NCBI GenBank assembly: GCA_026002695.1
Contig: BOCB01000008.1
Span: 1 to 41,227 of the forward strand
Direction: 5' to 3'
Origin: Synergistales bacterium
GTDB taxonomy: Bacteria; Synergistota; Synergistia; Synergistales; Synergistaceae
Length of the DNA stretch: 41,227 nucleotides
In this document: positions 1 through 8,070 of the stretch, in pieces
Numbering within the stretch: position 1 is the first letter of the stretch
Layout: every line of letters begins with the position of its first letter
Notes under the pieces: generated by a model
What the model was told of the DNA's origin: nothing
The model's database searches: none
Seen by the model: only the letters and a program-made list of their open reading frames with translations
Position numbers and translations under genes: made by a program

Positions 1-155
1 GCCGTATCATGGATATGGGAATAACCAAAGGGGTCGAGGTCTTCGTCAGGAAAGTAGCGCCTCTTGGGGATCCGATAGAAATAACTGTAAGAGGATACGA
101 ACTTTCCCTCAGAAAAGAAGATACCGAAATGATAGAAATAGAGCAGGAGGCTTGA
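1..155 (+). CDS. feoA: FeoA, ferrous iron transport accessory protein (C-terminal part)
   Basis: The last 50 codons of an ORF enter from the left edge and end with TGA at 153-155. The visible protein has the RIMDMGI...V.V.R.APLGDP....V.GYELSLRK pattern of the small SH3-like FeoA domain. FeoA is a cytoplasmic protein that works with the FeoB permease. The stop lies 6 nt before the feoB start, and the GGAGG at the end of the gene (146-150) serves as the feoB ribosome binding site, so the two are translationally linked. The start codon and promoter lie outside the window. Confidence 0.9.
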   Translation, partial: RIMDMGITKGVEVFVRKVAPLGDPIEITVRGYELSLRKEDTEMIEIEQEA

Positions 156-161
156 TGTAGG

Positions 162-2357
162 ATGAGCATCACAATAGCTCTCGCCGGCAACCCCAATTCC
201 GGCAAGACAACGCTCTTCAACGCGATGACCGGCATGAACCAGTTCGTCGGCAACTGGCCGGGCGTTACGGTCGAAAAAAAAGAAGGGGCGCTTAAAGGCA
301 GGAACGACGTCGTCGTGGTAGACCTGCCCGGCATCTACTCCATGTCGCCCTACACACCGGAGGAGATGGTAGCTCGCGACTTCCTCGTGCAAGAGAGACC
401 GGACGTCATAATCGACATAGTAGACGGCACAAACATCGAGCGCAACCTTTACCTGACCACCCAGCTCACTGAGATAGGCATACCGGTGGTGGTCGCCGTC
501 AACATGATGGACGCGGTGGACAAGAGGGGCGACGAGATAAACGCCGAGAATATGTCAAAGGCTCTCGGCTGTAAGGTTGTCAAGATATCCGCGCTCAAGG
601 GCGAAGGACTCGTCGAGCTTGCCAAGACTGCCGTTGAGATAGCGTCCTTCGGCAAAACCTCCCCCCAGCACATCTTCAGGGGCACCGTCGAACACGCGCT
701 CGCCCATATCGAGGAAGCCGTACTGCACGACTTGCCCGATGAGCGGCAGAGGTGGTACGCGATAAAGCTGTTCGAGCGTGACGGGAAGGTTGCCGCCAAA
801 CTCGGCGTCGACGGCGCCAGGCTTGCTCACATAGAGCAGGATATAAGGGCTTGCGAGGCCGAGATGGACGATGACAGCGAGAGCATAATCACATGCGAGC
901 GCTACTCATACATCGAATCCGTGATAAGCCGCTGCCGCGTCCTGAAGCACGCGAACGAAATGAGCCTCTCCGACAAAATAGACTTGGTCGTTACGAACCG
1001 CGTTTTAGCCCTCCCCATCTTCGTTGCGATAATGTTCGTTGTGTACTACGTGTCGATAACCTCGGTAGGAGCGCTTGCCACCGATTGGGCGAACGACGGC
1101 GTGTTCGGCGAGGGGTGGAACCTGTTCGGCGCGGAGTCTCTGCCCGTTCCGGGCGTGCCGGAGCTCGCGGAACGCTTCCTCAATTTCATGGACTGCGCTC
1201 CCTGGCTGCGCAGCCTCGTCACCGACGGCATAATCGCCGGCGTCGGCGCGGTGCTCGGCTTCGTGCCGCAGATGTTCATACTCTTCTTCTTCCTCGCCTT
1301 TCTCGAAGCGTGCGGCTATATGGCGCGCGCGGCATTCATCATGGACAGGATATTCCGCCGTTTCGGGCTCTCCGGCCGATCTTTCATACCGCTGCTGATC
1401 TCGTCGGGCTGCGGCGTCCCCGGCATCATGGCGTCCCGAACGATAAAGAGCGACCGCGACCGCAAGATAACAGTAATGACTACGACTTTCATCCCGTGCA
1501 GCGCGAAGCTGCCCATCATAGCGCTCATAGCCGGAGCCATATTCGGCGGCGCGTGGTGGGTCGCCCCGAGCGCCTATTTCGTCGGCATAGCGGCTGTCGT
1601 CTGCTCCGGCGTAATACTCAAGAAGACGCGGCTCTTCGCGGGCGACGTATCGCCCTTCGTCATGGAGCTGCCGGCGTATCACTGGCCCGTGCCGCGCAAT
1701 ATCGCGCTCAGCGTATGGGAGCGCGGCTGGTCGTTCATCAAGAGGGCCGGCACGATAATAATGCTCGCCTCGATATTCGTATGGTTCACCTCGAACTACG
1801 GCTGGAGCGACGGATCATTCGGGCAGGTCGATATGTCCGAGAGCATCCTCGCCGTCCTCGGTTCGTCGGTGGCGTGGATATTCGCGCCGCTCGGCTGGGG
1901 TTCATGGCAGGCCGCCGTTACCACTCTTACCGGCCTCATCGCGAAGGAGAACTTAGTCGGGACAATGGGCGTGCTCTTCGGTGTCGCCGACGAGGAGAAC
2001 AGCGCGGCGATGTGGAGTGTTTTTGCCGCGCATTTCCCGGCGCTCTCGGCCTATTCCTTCTTGTTGTTCAATATGCTGTGCGCTCCCTGTTTCGCCGCGA
2101 TGGGGGCGATCAGGCGCGAGATGATGACGGCAAAGTGGTTCTGGATAGCGGTTCTCTATCAGTGCGGCTTCGCCTACGCGGTCTCACTCTGCTTCTACCG
2201 GATAGGGATGTTCATATCGTCCGGGGTTTTCGGCATATGGACAATCGTTGCGGCCGCCCTGCTCGTCATGTTCCTGTGGCTGCTCTTCCGCTCTGACAGC
2301 GGCGGCAGTAAAAAAACCGGCTGGAACGCCTCCGCGGCGAGCCCGATAAACGGATAG
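162..2357 (+). CDS. feoB: FeoB, ferrous iron transporter with N-terminal GTPase domain
   Basis: This 731-aa inner-membrane permease takes up Fe(II). The G domain is complete: G1 GNPNSGKTT (residues 9-17), G3 DLPG (54-57), G4 NMMD (114-117) and a SALKGEG G5-like segment. A helical linker follows, then about eight hydrophobic segments, including the FeoB Gate signature around SCGVPGIMASRT and a C-terminal CAPCFAAMGAIRRE segment. Length is usual for the family. GGAGG at 146-150 lies 11 nt before the ATG. It sits between feoA and a small Cys-rich gene, the normal feoABC-like arrangement. Regulation by Fur or another iron regulator cannot be judged because the promoter is off the window. Confidence 0.97.
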   Translation: MSITIALAGNPNSGKTTLFNAMTGMNQFVGNWPGVTVEKKEGALKGRNDVVVVDLPGIYSMSPYTPEEMVARDFLVQERPDVIIDIVDGTNIERNLYLTTQLTEIGIPVVVAVNMMDAVDKRGDEINAENMSKALGCKVVKISALKGEGLVELAKTAVEIASFGKTSPQHIFRGTVEHALAHIEEAVLHDLPDERQRWYAIKLFERDGKVAAKLGVDGARLAHIEQDIRACEAEMDDDSESIITCERYSYIESVISRCRVLKHANEMSLSDKIDLVVTNRVLALPIFVAIMFVVYYVSITSVGALATDWANDGVFGEGWNLFGAESLPVPGVPELAERFLNFMDCAPWLRSLVTDGIIAGVGAVLGFVPQMFILFFFLAFLEACGYMARAAFIMDRIFRRFGLSGRSFIPLLISSGCGVPGIMASRTIKSDRDRKITVMTTTFIPCSAKLPIIALIAGAIFGGAWWVAPSAYFVGIAAVVCSGVILKKTRLFAGDVSPFVMELPAYHWPVPRNIALSVWERGWSFIKRAGTIIMLASIFVWFTSNYGWSDGSFGQVDMSESILAVLGSSVAWIFAPLGWGSWQAAVTTLTGLIAKENLVGTMGVLFGVADEENSAAMWSVFAAHFPALSAYSFLLFNMLCAPCFAAMGAIRREMMTAKWFWIAVLYQCGFAYAVSLCFYRIGMFISSGVFGIWTIVAAALLVMFLWLLFRSDSGGSKKTGWNASAASPING

Positions 2358-2371
2358 GCGGGGGCTGAATC

Positions 2372-2524
2372 ATGGGCACTGTTATAGTAGGAGGCGCTCT
2401 CTTTATAGCGGTAACGGCGATCATAAGGAAGATAGCGCGCGACGCGAAGAACGGTAAGTGCTGCGGCTGCGACAAGTGCGGAACGGGCGGCGACTGCGAT
2501 GTGAAAAACAAGGGGGTTGTGTAA
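2372..2524 (+). CDS. FeoB-associated Cys-rich membrane protein (50 aa)
   Basis: This short ORF starts 14 nt after feoB and ends 3 nt before the next ATG. The protein has one N-terminal hydrophobic helix (VIVGGALFIAVTAII), then a basic segment, then a Cys-rich tail with KCCGCDKCGTGGDCD (five cysteines). That is the layout of the FeoB-associated Cys-rich membrane protein family, which usually follows feoB directly. Its biochemical role is not established; iron handling at the FeoB exit site is a reasonable guess from position and cysteines. Confidence 0.85.
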   Translation: MGTVIVGGALFIAVTAIIRKIARDAKNGKCCGCDKCGTGGDCDVKNKGVV

Positions 2525-2527
2525 CAA

Positions 2528-4135
2528 ATGAAAAAGTGTACGGCGGTTCTCGCGGCAGTGATGCTCGCGGCGTTAGCGGTTCCCGCGTTAGCGGCGACGA
2601 ACCCGTTCATGGACGTGCCCGCCAACCATTGGGCATACGACGCGGTATCTCAGCTCGCGTCGCGGGGAGTTATCTCCGGTTATCCGGACGGCTCCTACAA
2701 GGGCGCGCAGCCGGCTACCCGCTACGAAATGGCCTCCGTCGTCGCCCGCGCTCTCGCCAAGATAGACATCGAGAAGGCGAGCAAGGACGACGTCGAGACA
2801 TTGAAGAAGCTCATAGTCGAGTTCAAGGACGAGCTGGACGCCCTCGGCGTTAAGCTCGACAAACTGGACGCCCGCGCAGCGGTTATAGAGAAGGACCTCG
2901 GCGGCTGGAGCCTCGCCGGCGAACTCCGCTTCGACGCGAAGTCGACCGGCGGCGATCACCTTGACGGCGATTCATGGTACGCCGATGAATACACGATGTC
3001 CGGCCGCAACGAGTTCGACCTCGACAGGTATCGTATTTATCTGAGGAAGCGCATTGACGATAATACGAGCTTCACGGCTCGTATCGGCAACGGAACGCTC
3101 TCCAACAGCGGCAATCAGGTCATGGCCTTCGAGCATTACTATGTTACGGCGAAGCTGCCCTACGATGTTACGTTCACGATAGGGCGCAATGATACCGACT
3201 GGGAGGCCGACCTCGGCCTATATCACGACAGTGAGGAAGGTCCTTGGGTAGGCGACTGGAGGATGAATCTCCTCGATTTCCAAAAGAGCTGGGGCATCGT
3301 GGACGCGGAGCTCCTCATCGCGCGCACCGATGAAAGTGACAACGCTTGGGCGGATGCTGTCGCCGGCGATTTTCTTGATGAGGACGGCAACCCCGTCTCC
3401 GGCAAAGAGTCCTACACCTTCGGTCTGAAGCTGAACGCCAATTTCAACGAGCGCTTCCGCGCCGGTCTCCTCGGCTACTGGTGGTACAACGACACAGCGT
3501 TTGGCAGCCGGATTCCGAACGCGCCCACAGGCACGCGCTACGAGCACGATGACTATGACACGAAGATATGGGGTATCTACGCCGGTTTCAAGTTCACCCC
3601 GGACATCGAGCTGAAGGGCGTCTACTACAACGAGAGCAACGGGGACGCGGTGGTAACGTACAACAGCGACGGTATTCAACAGAACGGTGAGTCAGCGAAA
3701 GCTTGGAAGGCCATACTGGATATCAAGCAGGAAGCTCTCAAGTTCACATCTCTCTGGATCGAGTACGGCAACAGAGACAACAACTTCGCGGTCGGAGAGA
3801 ATCCGGCCTTCAGGGACTACGCGTACGCCTCCTTCGGCCCGAACATCTTTGCAAACACACCGAACAACGACCACACATCAAAGATACTCTTCATCCGCGC
3901 CGATCAGCAGTGGAACGATAAATGGCGCACCTTCCTCCGTTACAACCACGTAAATTTCGACACGGACTACCTCGACAACGCGGTAAACTGGTCGTTCGGC
4001 GTAGGCTATCGCTGCAGTCCGGCCATCGAATTCGAACTCGCGTATGACCGCATCGACTACGGCGATAATAACGGCCCGGATTTTCGCAATGGCGGCGACC
4101 ACGTAATCCGCTTCAGAACGTATGTAACGTTCTAA
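2528..4135 (+). CDS. SLH-domain outer-membrane porin (OmpM-like)
   Basis: The 535-aa protein begins with a clear signal peptide (about residues 1-22, ending ALA). One SLH domain follows at about 25-76 (NPFMDVPANHWAYDAV, GVISGYPDGSY, TRYEMASVVARAL), then a helical, probably coiled-coil stretch (about 80-120, heptad-like K/L/D pattern). The long remainder is rich in alternating aromatic/polar strands typical of a beta barrel and ends in a terminal Phe (RFRTYVTF). This is the plan of OmpM-type porins, where SLH binds peptidoglycan-linked polymer and tethers the outer membrane. It starts 3 nt after the Feo-associated gene, so it may be cotranscribed with feoAB. A hairpin terminator follows. Substrate unknown. 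Confidence 0.88.
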   Translation: MKKCTAVLAAVMLAALAVPALAATNPFMDVPANHWAYDAVSQLASRGVISGYPDGSYKGAQPATRYEMASVVARALAKIDIEKASKDDVETLKKLIVEFKDELDALGVKLDKLDARAAVIEKDLGGWSLAGELRFDAKSTGGDHLDGDSWYADEYTMSGRNEFDLDRYRIYLRKRIDDNTSFTARIGNGTLSNSGNQVMAFEHYYVTAKLPYDVTFTIGRNDTDWEADLGLYHDSEEGPWVGDWRMNLLDFQKSWGIVDAELLIARTDESDNAWADAVAGDFLDEDGNPVSGKESYTFGLKLNANFNERFRAGLLGYWWYNDTAFGSRIPNAPTGTRYEHDDYDTKIWGIYAGFKFTPDIELKGVYYNESNGDAVVTYNSDGIQQNGESAKAWKAILDIKQEALKFTSLWIEYGNRDNNFAVGENPAFRDYAYASFGPNIFANTPNNDHTSKILFIRADQQWNDKWRTFLRYNHVNFDTDYLDNAVNWSFGVGYRCSPAIEFELAYDRIDYGDNNGPDFRNGGDHVIRFRTYVTF

Positions 4136-4152
4136 ACCGGATTCAGCGGTAA

Positions 4153-4190
4153 CGCAAAAGCGGGGGGAACAATCCCCCCGCTTTTTGCGG
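4153..4190 (+). terminator. Rho-independent terminator after the SLH porin
   Basis: A GC-rich stem (GCGGGGGG / CCCCCCGC) with loop AACAAT is extended by an A/T stem (CGCAAAA / TTTTTGCG) and carries a T-run. It lies 17 nt after the porin stop and closes the feo-porin unit. Confidence 0.85.
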
Positions 4191-4208
4191 ATATGTGAGA
4201 AAGGAATA

Positions 4209-4237
4209 TTGACGAAAGTCAAACATCGCGATAGAAT
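4209..4237 (+). promoter_or_regulatory. Promoter of tRNA-Leu
   Basis: TTGACG at 4209-4214 and TAGAAT at 4232-4237, separated by exactly 17 nt, lie 10 nt before the mature tRNA 5' end. Spacing and position fit a vegetative sigma-70-type promoter. Confidence 0.75.
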
Positions 4238-4246
4238 ATTCAACGT

Positions 4247-4331
4247 GCCGAGGTGGTGAAAATGGTAGACACGCACGTTTGAGGGGCGTGTGGGGCGACC
4301 CGTACGAGTTCAAGTCTCGTCCTCGGCACCA
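4247..4331 (+). tRNA. tRNA-Leu (anticodon GAG)
   Basis: This is an 85-nt cloverleaf. The acceptor stem GCCGAGG pairs with CCTCGGC, with discriminator A and an encoded CCA end. The anticodon stem CACGT/GCGTG has loop TTGAGGG, with anticodon GAG at 4281-4283 (reads CUC/CUU). There is a long class II variable arm, and the T-arm contains GTTCAAGTC. The variable arm plus the GAG anticodon identify leucine. Confidence 0.95.
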
Positions 4332-4359
4332 TTACTGAAAACAAGAGTCCAAGATAGTA

Positions 4360-4394
4360 CGAAAAGCCCGTCGCAGACGGGCTTTTCGCTTTAT
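4360..4394 (+). terminator. Terminator after tRNA-Leu
   Basis: A 13-bp perfect stem CGAAAAGCCCGTC / GACGGGCTTTTCG with loop GCA is followed by a T-rich tail. It ends the tRNA transcript. Confidence 0.85.
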
Positions 4395-4525
4395 TTAAGT
4401 CCGGAGGAGTATGCCTCGATATGCTATAACCTATCATATGGATGTATACGCTGTGGTACACAGAAAATCAGATGACTTACAGGGGGACATTATCACAGAC
4501 GAATGACAGTTTGAGGAATCCCCCC

Positions 4526-4554
4526 TTGACAAATTAAACGATTGATATAATAAT
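4526..4554 (+). promoter_or_regulatory. Candidate sigma-70 promoter without a clear gene
   Basis: TTGACA at 4526-4531 is followed by TATAAT at 4546-4551 (spacer 14), or by TAATAA at 4548-4553 (spacer 16). An AAGGAGAGGGG Shine-Dalgarno-like sequence and a GTG codon lie downstream at 4601, but no recognisable protein follows. Confidence 0.45.
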
Positions 4555-4655
4555 CGTCATCAATTTAACATTAGGCAAGATTCTCAAGGAGAGGGGATCT
4601 GTGCGGATGTTCAACGAAGCTGCAAAAATAAATCAGACGAATTTGCAAAAACCTC

Positions 4656-4683
4656 TTGACAAACTCGCGGAGCGCGTTACAAT
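4656..4683 (+). promoter_or_regulatory. Strong orphan promoter
   Basis: TTGACA at 4656-4661 and TACAAT at 4678-4683 with a 16-nt spacer form a near-consensus promoter. It is followed by repeated CGTT units and then hairpins, with no clear coding region. It could drive a small RNA or be what remains of a displaced gene. Confidence 0.5.
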
Positions 4684-5007
4684 CGTTCGTTCGTTCGTTG
4701 ACGCTTATTCTGTAAAAGTATCACCCTTAACGGAATCTTCCGGTTTCCTTCCCCGGGCGGCAAAGGGCCGCCCCTGCCGTAAAACCCAAACCAGGCAATT
4801 TTTCATAAAACCCAACATTTTTCATCGCGCGTTTTTTTATTGCGCGTTTTTTGCGGAGACGTTGCGCGCGGCGTCTCCGCCGCTGATATAGTTACTCTGG
4901 CGGAGGCGGCTGCGACTCGGGCGTTTTCGGCGTTATGTCGATGGCCGCCATAGCCGGCGCGGCAATCATAAAAAGGCGCTCCTGAAACAAACGGTATCCC
5001 GCCGTTC

Positions 5008-5102
5008 GCGGGGGCGGCCATTGGCCGCCCCTTTTTATACGCGGTTGTTTCGTGAAGCTGGGGCGCGATTTACCGCGCCCCAGCAAAGGCAAAATCATGT
5101 TT
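5008..5102 (+). repeat. Direct repeat DR1 flanking the restriction-modification cassette
   Basis: This 95-bp unit recurs at 7499-7592 in the same orientation, with two substitutions and one single-base indel. It contains two hairpins: GGGGCGGCC/GGCCGCCCC followed by a T-run (terminator-like), and GGGGCGCG/CGCGCCCC. Open frames predicted across it are by-products of the repeat and are not listed as genes. Confidence 0.85.
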
Positions 5103-5129
5103 GTTCGTATGGTTCCCACGTATCACACA

Positions 5130-6416
5130 TTATTCAGCCGCCGAAATTCTGAATATCCAATCTAACCAACCACGTACCGTCGAGGAACGGCGGTCTATGG
5201 TTGTTTCGTTAATAGATAGGTTTGATTCGCGCATTATTTGGCAAACCATACTCTTGTCCGGCAATTCACCTCCATTCAACGCCATACCAAAAGCCCGATT
5301 GAATACCGGACACTCTAATACCTTCTTTATGACCTCCATATGTTTTTGCTTGTAGCGTAACATCATTATGCGTTTGGCTTCCGGCGTAAGAAAGAACTCG
5401 CGTTCGCCTTCGGTATTGTTACCGCGGCCGACAAACCCCAAGTATTCACAGGCAGCTATGTAATAGTTCGTCTGACGGTCAACAAATGCGTACTTCAGCG
5501 TTATCTCGTCGCGCGTTAACGCGCCGTCGGCAAGCACAGAAAGCAAGTCGAAAATTCGCTCAAATGAATCCGCTTGCGGAAAGGGCGCCTGCGGTTCTTC
5601 AAGTGTTTTAATGTTCTTCCACAATTCAATGACCTCAGCGAGGGAGATGTCCTCATCAGCAAACGTATACGCCCGATGTTCCATTAACTTGATTGAGTTG
5701 TAATTAGTTACGTCCTCGAAACTATAAATAAAGGCATGAAATATATCGTTTGAGAATGTTAAAAATAGCGGCACAATGGGCTTTGATATTTTCGTCGCCC
5801 AAAGCCGATACGGATAGTAAAGCTGACGTATGAGAAGTTCGTCAGCGGCGATATTCTTTGCTTCGCAGACGCAAAAGGCCTCGGCACTCTCATAGCCTGC
5901 GTCAATCTCAATTTGAGCGTTTTGGACGGATATATTTTTGGAAATCCCAAGCGCATGACTATCCTCAATGGTATAGTCAAAAGAGCCGGATGACATACGC
6001 CCGAATACGGTGAAAGCAACCTTTGAAGTGTTCATAATATTTTGAATAATGCCGCTGTTATACGCAAACAACAACGCAGACGCTTCACTGTACAGATTGC
6101 TGCTGTCAAGCGTTTCAAGTCTTGGATCAACGACTGGCGTTGGCTTAGTCCCCGGATAAATCACTCGCGTGTGCGTTGCAAACGAGCCGATAATATACTC
6201 CCCGCGCGAGATCGGGAGTATGGACAGCTTGTTCGCCTTAAATATTTCCGGCAATTGAGATGACCGGTCAAATTTTGCCATTAACCTTGCTTCTTTAACC
6301 GTGTTGATTTCGGATGACGATATGCGAAAAGAACCTTCGCGCGCCGCACGTTCAACAATGTCGTATCTGGCGAAGAGCGTTTCCCATGCGCGATTTATGT
6401 TCATCTTATCAGCCAT
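5130..6416 (-). CDS. Type II restriction endonuclease
   Basis: This 428-aa protein resembles the family of type II restriction enzymes usually encoded beside a Dam-like adenine methylase. Recognisable family blocks are INRAWETLFARYDI near the N-terminus, KLSILPISRGEYIIG (63-77), GRMSSGSFDY (139-148), QIEIDAGYE (168-176), CEAKN (184-188) and RQLYYPYRLW (197-206). The QIEID...CEAK pair is a likely PD-(D/E)xK nuclease core (D172, E185, K187). The ATG lies 3 nt after the methyltransferase stop, and GGAGGT inside the end of that gene is its ribosome binding site, so the two are coupled with the methylase translated first. The recognition site cannot be read from sequence. Base composition is visibly more AT-rich than the neighbours, suggesting transfer. 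Confidence 0.82.
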   Translation of the reverse strand: MADKMNINRAWETLFARYDIVERAAREGSFRISSSEINTVKEARLMAKFDRSSQLPEIFKANKLSILPISRGEYIIGSFATHTRVIYPGTKPTPVVDPRLETLDSSNLYSEASALLFAYNSGIIQNIMNTSKVAFTVFGRMSSGSFDYTIEDSHALGISKNISVQNAQIEIDAGYESAEAFCVCEAKNIAADELLIRQLYYPYRLWATKISKPIVPLFLTFSNDIFHAFIYSFEDVTNYNSIKLMEHRAYTFADEDISLAEVIELWKNIKTLEEPQAPFPQADSFERIFDLLSVLADGALTRDEITLKYAFVDRQTNYYIAACEYLGFVGRGNNTEGEREFFLTPEAKRIMMLRYKQKHMEVIKKVLECPVFNRAFGMALNGGELPDKSMVCQIMRESNLSINETTIDRRSSTVRGWLDWIFRISAAE

Positions 6417-6419
6417 CAG

Positions 6420-7286
6420 CTACCTCCGATTCCTAATCAGCAGTTCGTTCACTTCACCGCGCCCTGCCGCGTCGGAGTTAATAGCGCGCTTTGCGGAAAC
6501 GGCAGTGATAGTATATCGGTCGCTTGCATATAACTCGCGGATAAACGCCGTGTCTGAGTTGCTTAATAAACATTTAGCTCCGCGCTCAGTCAGCTCCGCG
6601 AAAGTGTTACGCAAGCGCGTTTGTTCTTGTTCGCCGAAACGACCGGCTTGATATCCCGTGAAGTTGGTGTTGTCTGCGCTGTGATAAGGAGGATCAAAGT
6701 ATACGACAGAGTTGTGGTCTGCCGTTCTAACAGCGTCATCAAAATCTCCGGACAAGATGACAAGGGCTTCACCCGCGCCAAGCAGGTAGTTATGTATCGC
6801 CAGCAAAACAGGTTCATCGCAGATAGCGGGATTCTTATACCTCCCGTATGGCGCGTTGAATAATCCCTGTGCGTTCACCCGATAAAGACCATTAAAACAC
6901 GTCTTATTTAAGTATATAAGCCGCGCCGCTTTTTCAACATCAGTCAATTTATCAAAAGCGGCAGTATCTCTATCCATTTCTCTGATTTCATAGAAATAAT
7001 CTTCACTATTGCTGACCACATGGGTTTTCAGAGCCGCTATCAACTCGTCTGCGTGGTCGCGAACCATTTTATACGTAAGTATCAGTTGAGCATTGGTATC
7101 GTTTATTACCGCTTTGCACGGCTGATAATCAAAAAACACCGCGCCTGCGCCAACAAACGGCTCGTAGTACGTGTTCGTTGTAAGCAATCGGCCAAGTTGC
7201 TCACGTATTTGCGGCAACAACTGGCGCTTTCCCCCCGCCCATTTTAAATATGGCTTTACGAAAGGATTTTTTTGGGCATTCGCCAT
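6420..7286 (-). CDS. DNA adenine methyltransferase (Dam/MT-D12 type) of the RM system
   Basis: The 288-aa protein carries the D12-class N6-adenine methyltransferase motifs. KPYLKWAGGKRQLLPQI (11-27) and FVGAGAVFF (44-52) form the AdoMet-binding region, NDTN is at 62-65, and the catalytic DPPY is at 198-201. The in-frame start 13 codons upstream (7325) has no ribosome binding site. The ATG at 7284-7286 is preceded by AGAGAGG at good spacing and begins MANAQKNPF, so I chose it. It is the protective partner of the downstream nuclease and is transcribed first. An extended -10 promoter lies upstream at 7413-7421. GATC-like specificity is possible for this class but not shown. Confidence 0.93.
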   Translation of the reverse strand: MANAQKNPFVKPYLKWAGGKRQLLPQIREQLGRLLTTNTYYEPFVGAGAVFFDYQPCKAVINDTNAQLILTYKMVRDHADELIAALKTHVVSNSEDYFYEIREMDRDTAAFDKLTDVEKAARLIYLNKTCFNGLYRVNAQGLFNAPYGRYKNPAICDEPVLLAIHNYLLGAGEALVILSGDFDDAVRTADHNSVVYFDPPYHSADNTNFTGYQAGRFGEQEQTRLRNTFAELTERGAKCLLSNSDTAFIRELYASDRYTITAVSAKRAINSDAAGRGEVNELLIRNRR

Positions 7287-7498
7287 ATTGATTGCCTCTC
7301 TTTTCGTCCAACTTCCAACAAACACAGATAGTTATGCGCTCACATTTCGCGCAAAATCCGGTGAGTCGGATTTCAAATTCACGCCGACAACCGCTCCATA
7401 ATCCCACGTTGAATTATACCATATCGGCGTTTTGGCGGAGTCTTTTGAGTGGAAACTGCCGCGCGAAGAATCCGCCGATGAGGACGCCTGACACAAGG
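7287..7498. other. Upstream region of the RM operon
   Basis: Apart from the promoter at 7413-7421 this stretch holds no supported gene. Overlapping short ORFs on both strands read into repeat DR2 and have no ribosome binding site or recognisable product. Confidence 0.5.
7413..7421 (-). promoter_or_regulatory. Extended -10 promoter of the RM operon
   Basis: On the minus strand the sequence reads TGGTATAAT, a consensus -10 with the TGn extension, about 127 nt upstream of the methyltransferase ATG. No good -35 is seen, as is usual for extended -10 promoters. Confidence 0.55.
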
Positions 7499-7592
7499 GC
7501 GGGGGCGGCCATTGGCCGCCCCTTTTTATACGCGGTTGTTTCGTGAAGCGGGGGCGCGATTTACCGCGCCCCTGCAAAGGCAAATCATGTTT
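7499..7592 (+). repeat. Direct repeat DR2 flanking the RM cassette
   Basis: This 94-bp near-identical copy of 5008-5102 has the same two hairpins. It ends 7 nt before the stop codon of the small Cys-rich gene, so it may also serve as that gene's downstream boundary. Confidence 0.85.
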
Positions 7593-7598
7593 GGCGGT

Positions 7599-7868
7599 TT
7601 AACCGGCTTTTTCCTCGTTCCTTTTTGCGGCGCTCGCCCGTATTCTGTTGTAGACCTCTTCGCCGACGCACTCTTTGGCGTACTGACACCAGCTGATACA
7701 GCTTATGATATTGTTGTAAGCGGTGAATCCGCAGCGGCAGACTGACTGAAATTCAGAGGAAAAAAGCTCAATCTCTCTGCCGCAGTTGGGGCAGCGTTCT
7801 ATTTTCAGCGTCGGGGTACCTTTTATACCATCCGATCCGGGACATATAACCCTGTTTCCCGCCTCCAT
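7599..7868 (-). CDS. Small Cys-rich zinc-ribbon-like protein (89 aa)
   Basis: The ATG at 7866-7868 is preceded by GGAGGTGG at 6-nt spacing; the longer frame to 7958 lacks this and runs into a repeat. The protein has ICPGSDG, then CPNCG, CRCG, a CISWC pair and a final C before VGEEVYNRI, about eight cysteines in total. That suggests one zinc ribbon plus a second metal site. Small proteins with the CPNCG...CI.WC..A..C.GEE.Y pattern occur widely in anaerobes and are sometimes labelled 'phosphohydrolase', but no catalytic HD motif is visible here. Function unknown. Confidence 0.75.
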   Translation of the reverse strand: MEAGNRVICPGSDGIKGTPTLKIERCPNCGREIELFSSEFQSVCRCGFTAYNNIISCISWCQYAKECVGEEVYNRIRASAAKRNEEKAG

Positions 7869-7918
7869 GTTTCCCACCTCCAAAAATTTTGCGAGACTGT
7901 TTTTGTAAACTGAGGTTA

Positions 7919-7979
7919 GTAAAGGCTGATTTATTATCAGGAGCCTGAAGGGTAACATTAAACCTTAATCAGCGCTTAC
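7919..7979. repeat. Short (61-bp) derivative of the dispersed MITE family
   Basis: It starts GTAAAGGCTGATTTATT and ends AATCAGCGCTTAC. These ends are imperfect inverted repeats matching the ends of the complete element at 29649-29767, with the middle deleted. It lies upstream of the small Cys-rich gene. Confidence 0.65.
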
Positions 7980-8070
7980 ATTCAGTATAATAATATACAG
8001 TCGCTGAAAAGTCTGTTGTTTTTACAACCGGCGGCAAGGAACGCGCCATTTCAGGAAGGTTGGTTTATCG

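Larger units (their letters stand above)
4395..5007. other. Gene-poor stretch with orphan promoters and palindromes
   Basis: I find no convincing gene here. It holds two promoter-like sites (listed separately), a run of CGTT tetranucleotides just after 4683, a GGGCGGC/GCCGCCC hairpin near 4755-4775 and a GCGGAGACG/CGTCTCCGC palindrome at about 4856-4882. A 96-codon ORF from GTG 4601 is preceded by AAGGAGAGGGG but looks like no family and ends in low-complexity sequence derived from the palindromes. It is probably a remnant left by insertions next to the tRNA. Confidence 0.5.

Noticed and set aside
893..2296. 467-codon frame overlapping feoB in another frame
   Set aside because: Extremely Arg-rich translation, no start signal, entirely inside the well-supported feoB gene.
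4856..4882. GCGGAGACG hairpin as a terminator
   Set aside because: The T-run lies on the 5' side of the hairpin on the plus strand, and the minus strand has only A after it, so it cannot act as a standard intrinsic terminator.
4892..5119. 75-codon minus-strand ORF (and the related one at 7332-7583)
   Set aside because: Both translate the same 95-bp direct repeat (GRGKSRP..FTKQPRIKRGGQW). The shared peptide comes from the repeat's hairpins, not from a protein family.
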